Shown here piece after piece: positions 63,751 to 64,000 of a stretch of 64,000 nucleotides of DNA; within the stretch, counting starts at the first letter, position 1; every line of letters begins with the position of its first letter. A program made the position numbers and the translations under genes. The DNA comes from Lachnospiraceae bacterium FE2018 (lineage in GTDB: Bacteria > Bacillota > Clostridia > Lachnospirales > Lachnospiraceae): assembly GCA_000702845.1 (NCBI GenBank), contig JNKK01000003.1:62001-126000 (forward strand), read 5' to 3'. The notes under the pieces are model-generated. The model saw only the letters and a list, made by a program, of their open reading frames with translations. It searched no databases and was not told the origin of the DNA.

Positions 63751-64000
63751 TTATTTCAGAATCTCCGGATCCGTCTCATACTTCAGTGTCCCTGCCAGAT
63801 AAGCGTCAACTGCCGCGTCCGCATCTCCCTGCACACAGCCCAGAATCTCGATGCCTGCATTTCTGACATTTTCCTGACAATGCATGCAGATATTTCCACA
63901 GATCACCTTCTCGGCGCCCGTCTCTTTCAGGATCGCTGCCTTCTCATCAAGATCATCTGTTTCAACTGTGCGGATACTCTGCGCTTTGATGACCCCGTCT
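63751..64000 (-). CDS. NifX/NifB-like (dinitrogenase iron-molybdenum cofactor family) protein, C-terminal part
   Basis: The last 83 codons of a gene whose start lies outside the window, read to the TAA at 63751. The end reads AEKVICGNICMHCQENVRNAGIEILGC and GDADAAVDAYLAGTLKYE, the layout of the C-terminal half of the dinitrogenase cofactor-binding family (VICGG-x-GxxA-x-x-AGI...GDADEAVxALLAG). The cysteine pattern C-x3-C-x2-C in GNICMHC is unlike the usual GG(I/M)G segment. Proteins of this family occur in many anaerobes with no nitrogenase, so nitrogen fixation is not implied. Likely role: small Fe-S or metal-cofactor carrier; not certain. Confidence 0.75.
   Translation of the reverse strand, partial: DGVIKAQSIRTVETDDLDEKAAILKETGAEKVICGNICMHCQENVRNAGIEILGCVQGDADAAVDAYLAGTLKYETDPEILK

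Noticed and set aside
63751-64000. Evidence of nitrogen fixation
   Set aside because: The NifX/NifB-like family occurs in many organisms without nitrogenase; no nif structural gene is visible.

Overview
The window looks like a chromosomal segment of a Gram-positive anaerobe of the class Clostridia, most likely a Lachnospiraceae-type organism. The basis is protein-level resemblance (spo0H-type sigma factor, glgC/glgD pair, choline-binding-type wall repeats, membrane pyrophosphatase, TSCPD protein), the conserved Firmicutes order ispF-cysS-mrnC-rlmB-sigH, strong AGGAGG-type ribosome binding sites, and a GC content that looks close to 50%. I cannot name a species. Most genes lie on the minus strand. 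No rRNA, tRNA, CRISPR array or prophage was seen.

Region 1 (1-25.3 kb, minus) is a large cell-surface polysaccharide / teichoic-acid-like polymer locus. A consensus promoter at 24.3 kb reads into an uninterrupted run: a polyprenyl-phosphate sugar-1-phosphate transferase, a GT2 enzyme, rfbA, rfbB, rfbD, a GT2, rfbC (the complete dTDP-L-rhamnose pathway), a Wzm/Wzt-type ABC exporter whose ATPase has a carbohydrate-recognition tail, two giant multidomain glycosyltransferases, two LicD-family phosphotransferases around a GT4 enzyme, a second priming transferase, a TagG/TagH-type exporter, a TagD-type cytidylyltransferase, and a long GT2 protein cut by the window edge that is probably fused to a TagF-like domain. 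The locus therefore encodes two export systems and two priming enzymes.

Region 2 (25.5-29.1 kb) holds two secreted wall enzymes, an L,D-transpeptidase and a GH25 muramidase, both with choline-binding-type repeats. They may bind the polymer made by region 1. Region 3 (29.2-34.3 kb) is the housekeeping block sigH, rlmB, mrnC, cysS, ispF plus a GT2 gene. The IspF carries an unusual tail with a CxxCxxCxxC motif.

Region 4 (34.5-44.3 kb) has a HAD phosphatase and a TSCPD protein (+), a heterodimeric ABC exporter, an MgtC-like protein and a cation/proton antiporter (-), then glgC-glgD for glycogen (+) behind divergent promoters. Region 5 (44.3-51.8 kb) has a hybrid response-regulator/GGDEF/EAL/GGDEF protein, a membrane pyrophosphatase behind a promoter that contains a perfect 17-bp palindrome, and a PurF-like protein lacking the catalytic cysteine.

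Region 6 (51.9-58.0 kb) contains an operon of an asparagine-synthetase-like protein that lacks its glutaminase N terminus, an unrecognised protein, a YjbQ-family protein and a membrane glycerophosphodiesterase with an EF-hand. Upstream lies a striking array of GCATGC-like palindromes with strictly alternating 23/30-bp spacing, then a divergent cysteine-synthase-family gene. Region 7 (58.1-64 kb) has long inverted repeats, a SEC-C/TPR protein, a glutaredoxin-like protein, an ABC exporter, a truncated IS5-type transposase, a MtaA/CmuA-type methyltransferase and the end of a NifX/NifB-like protein, with matched hairpins around the last genes.
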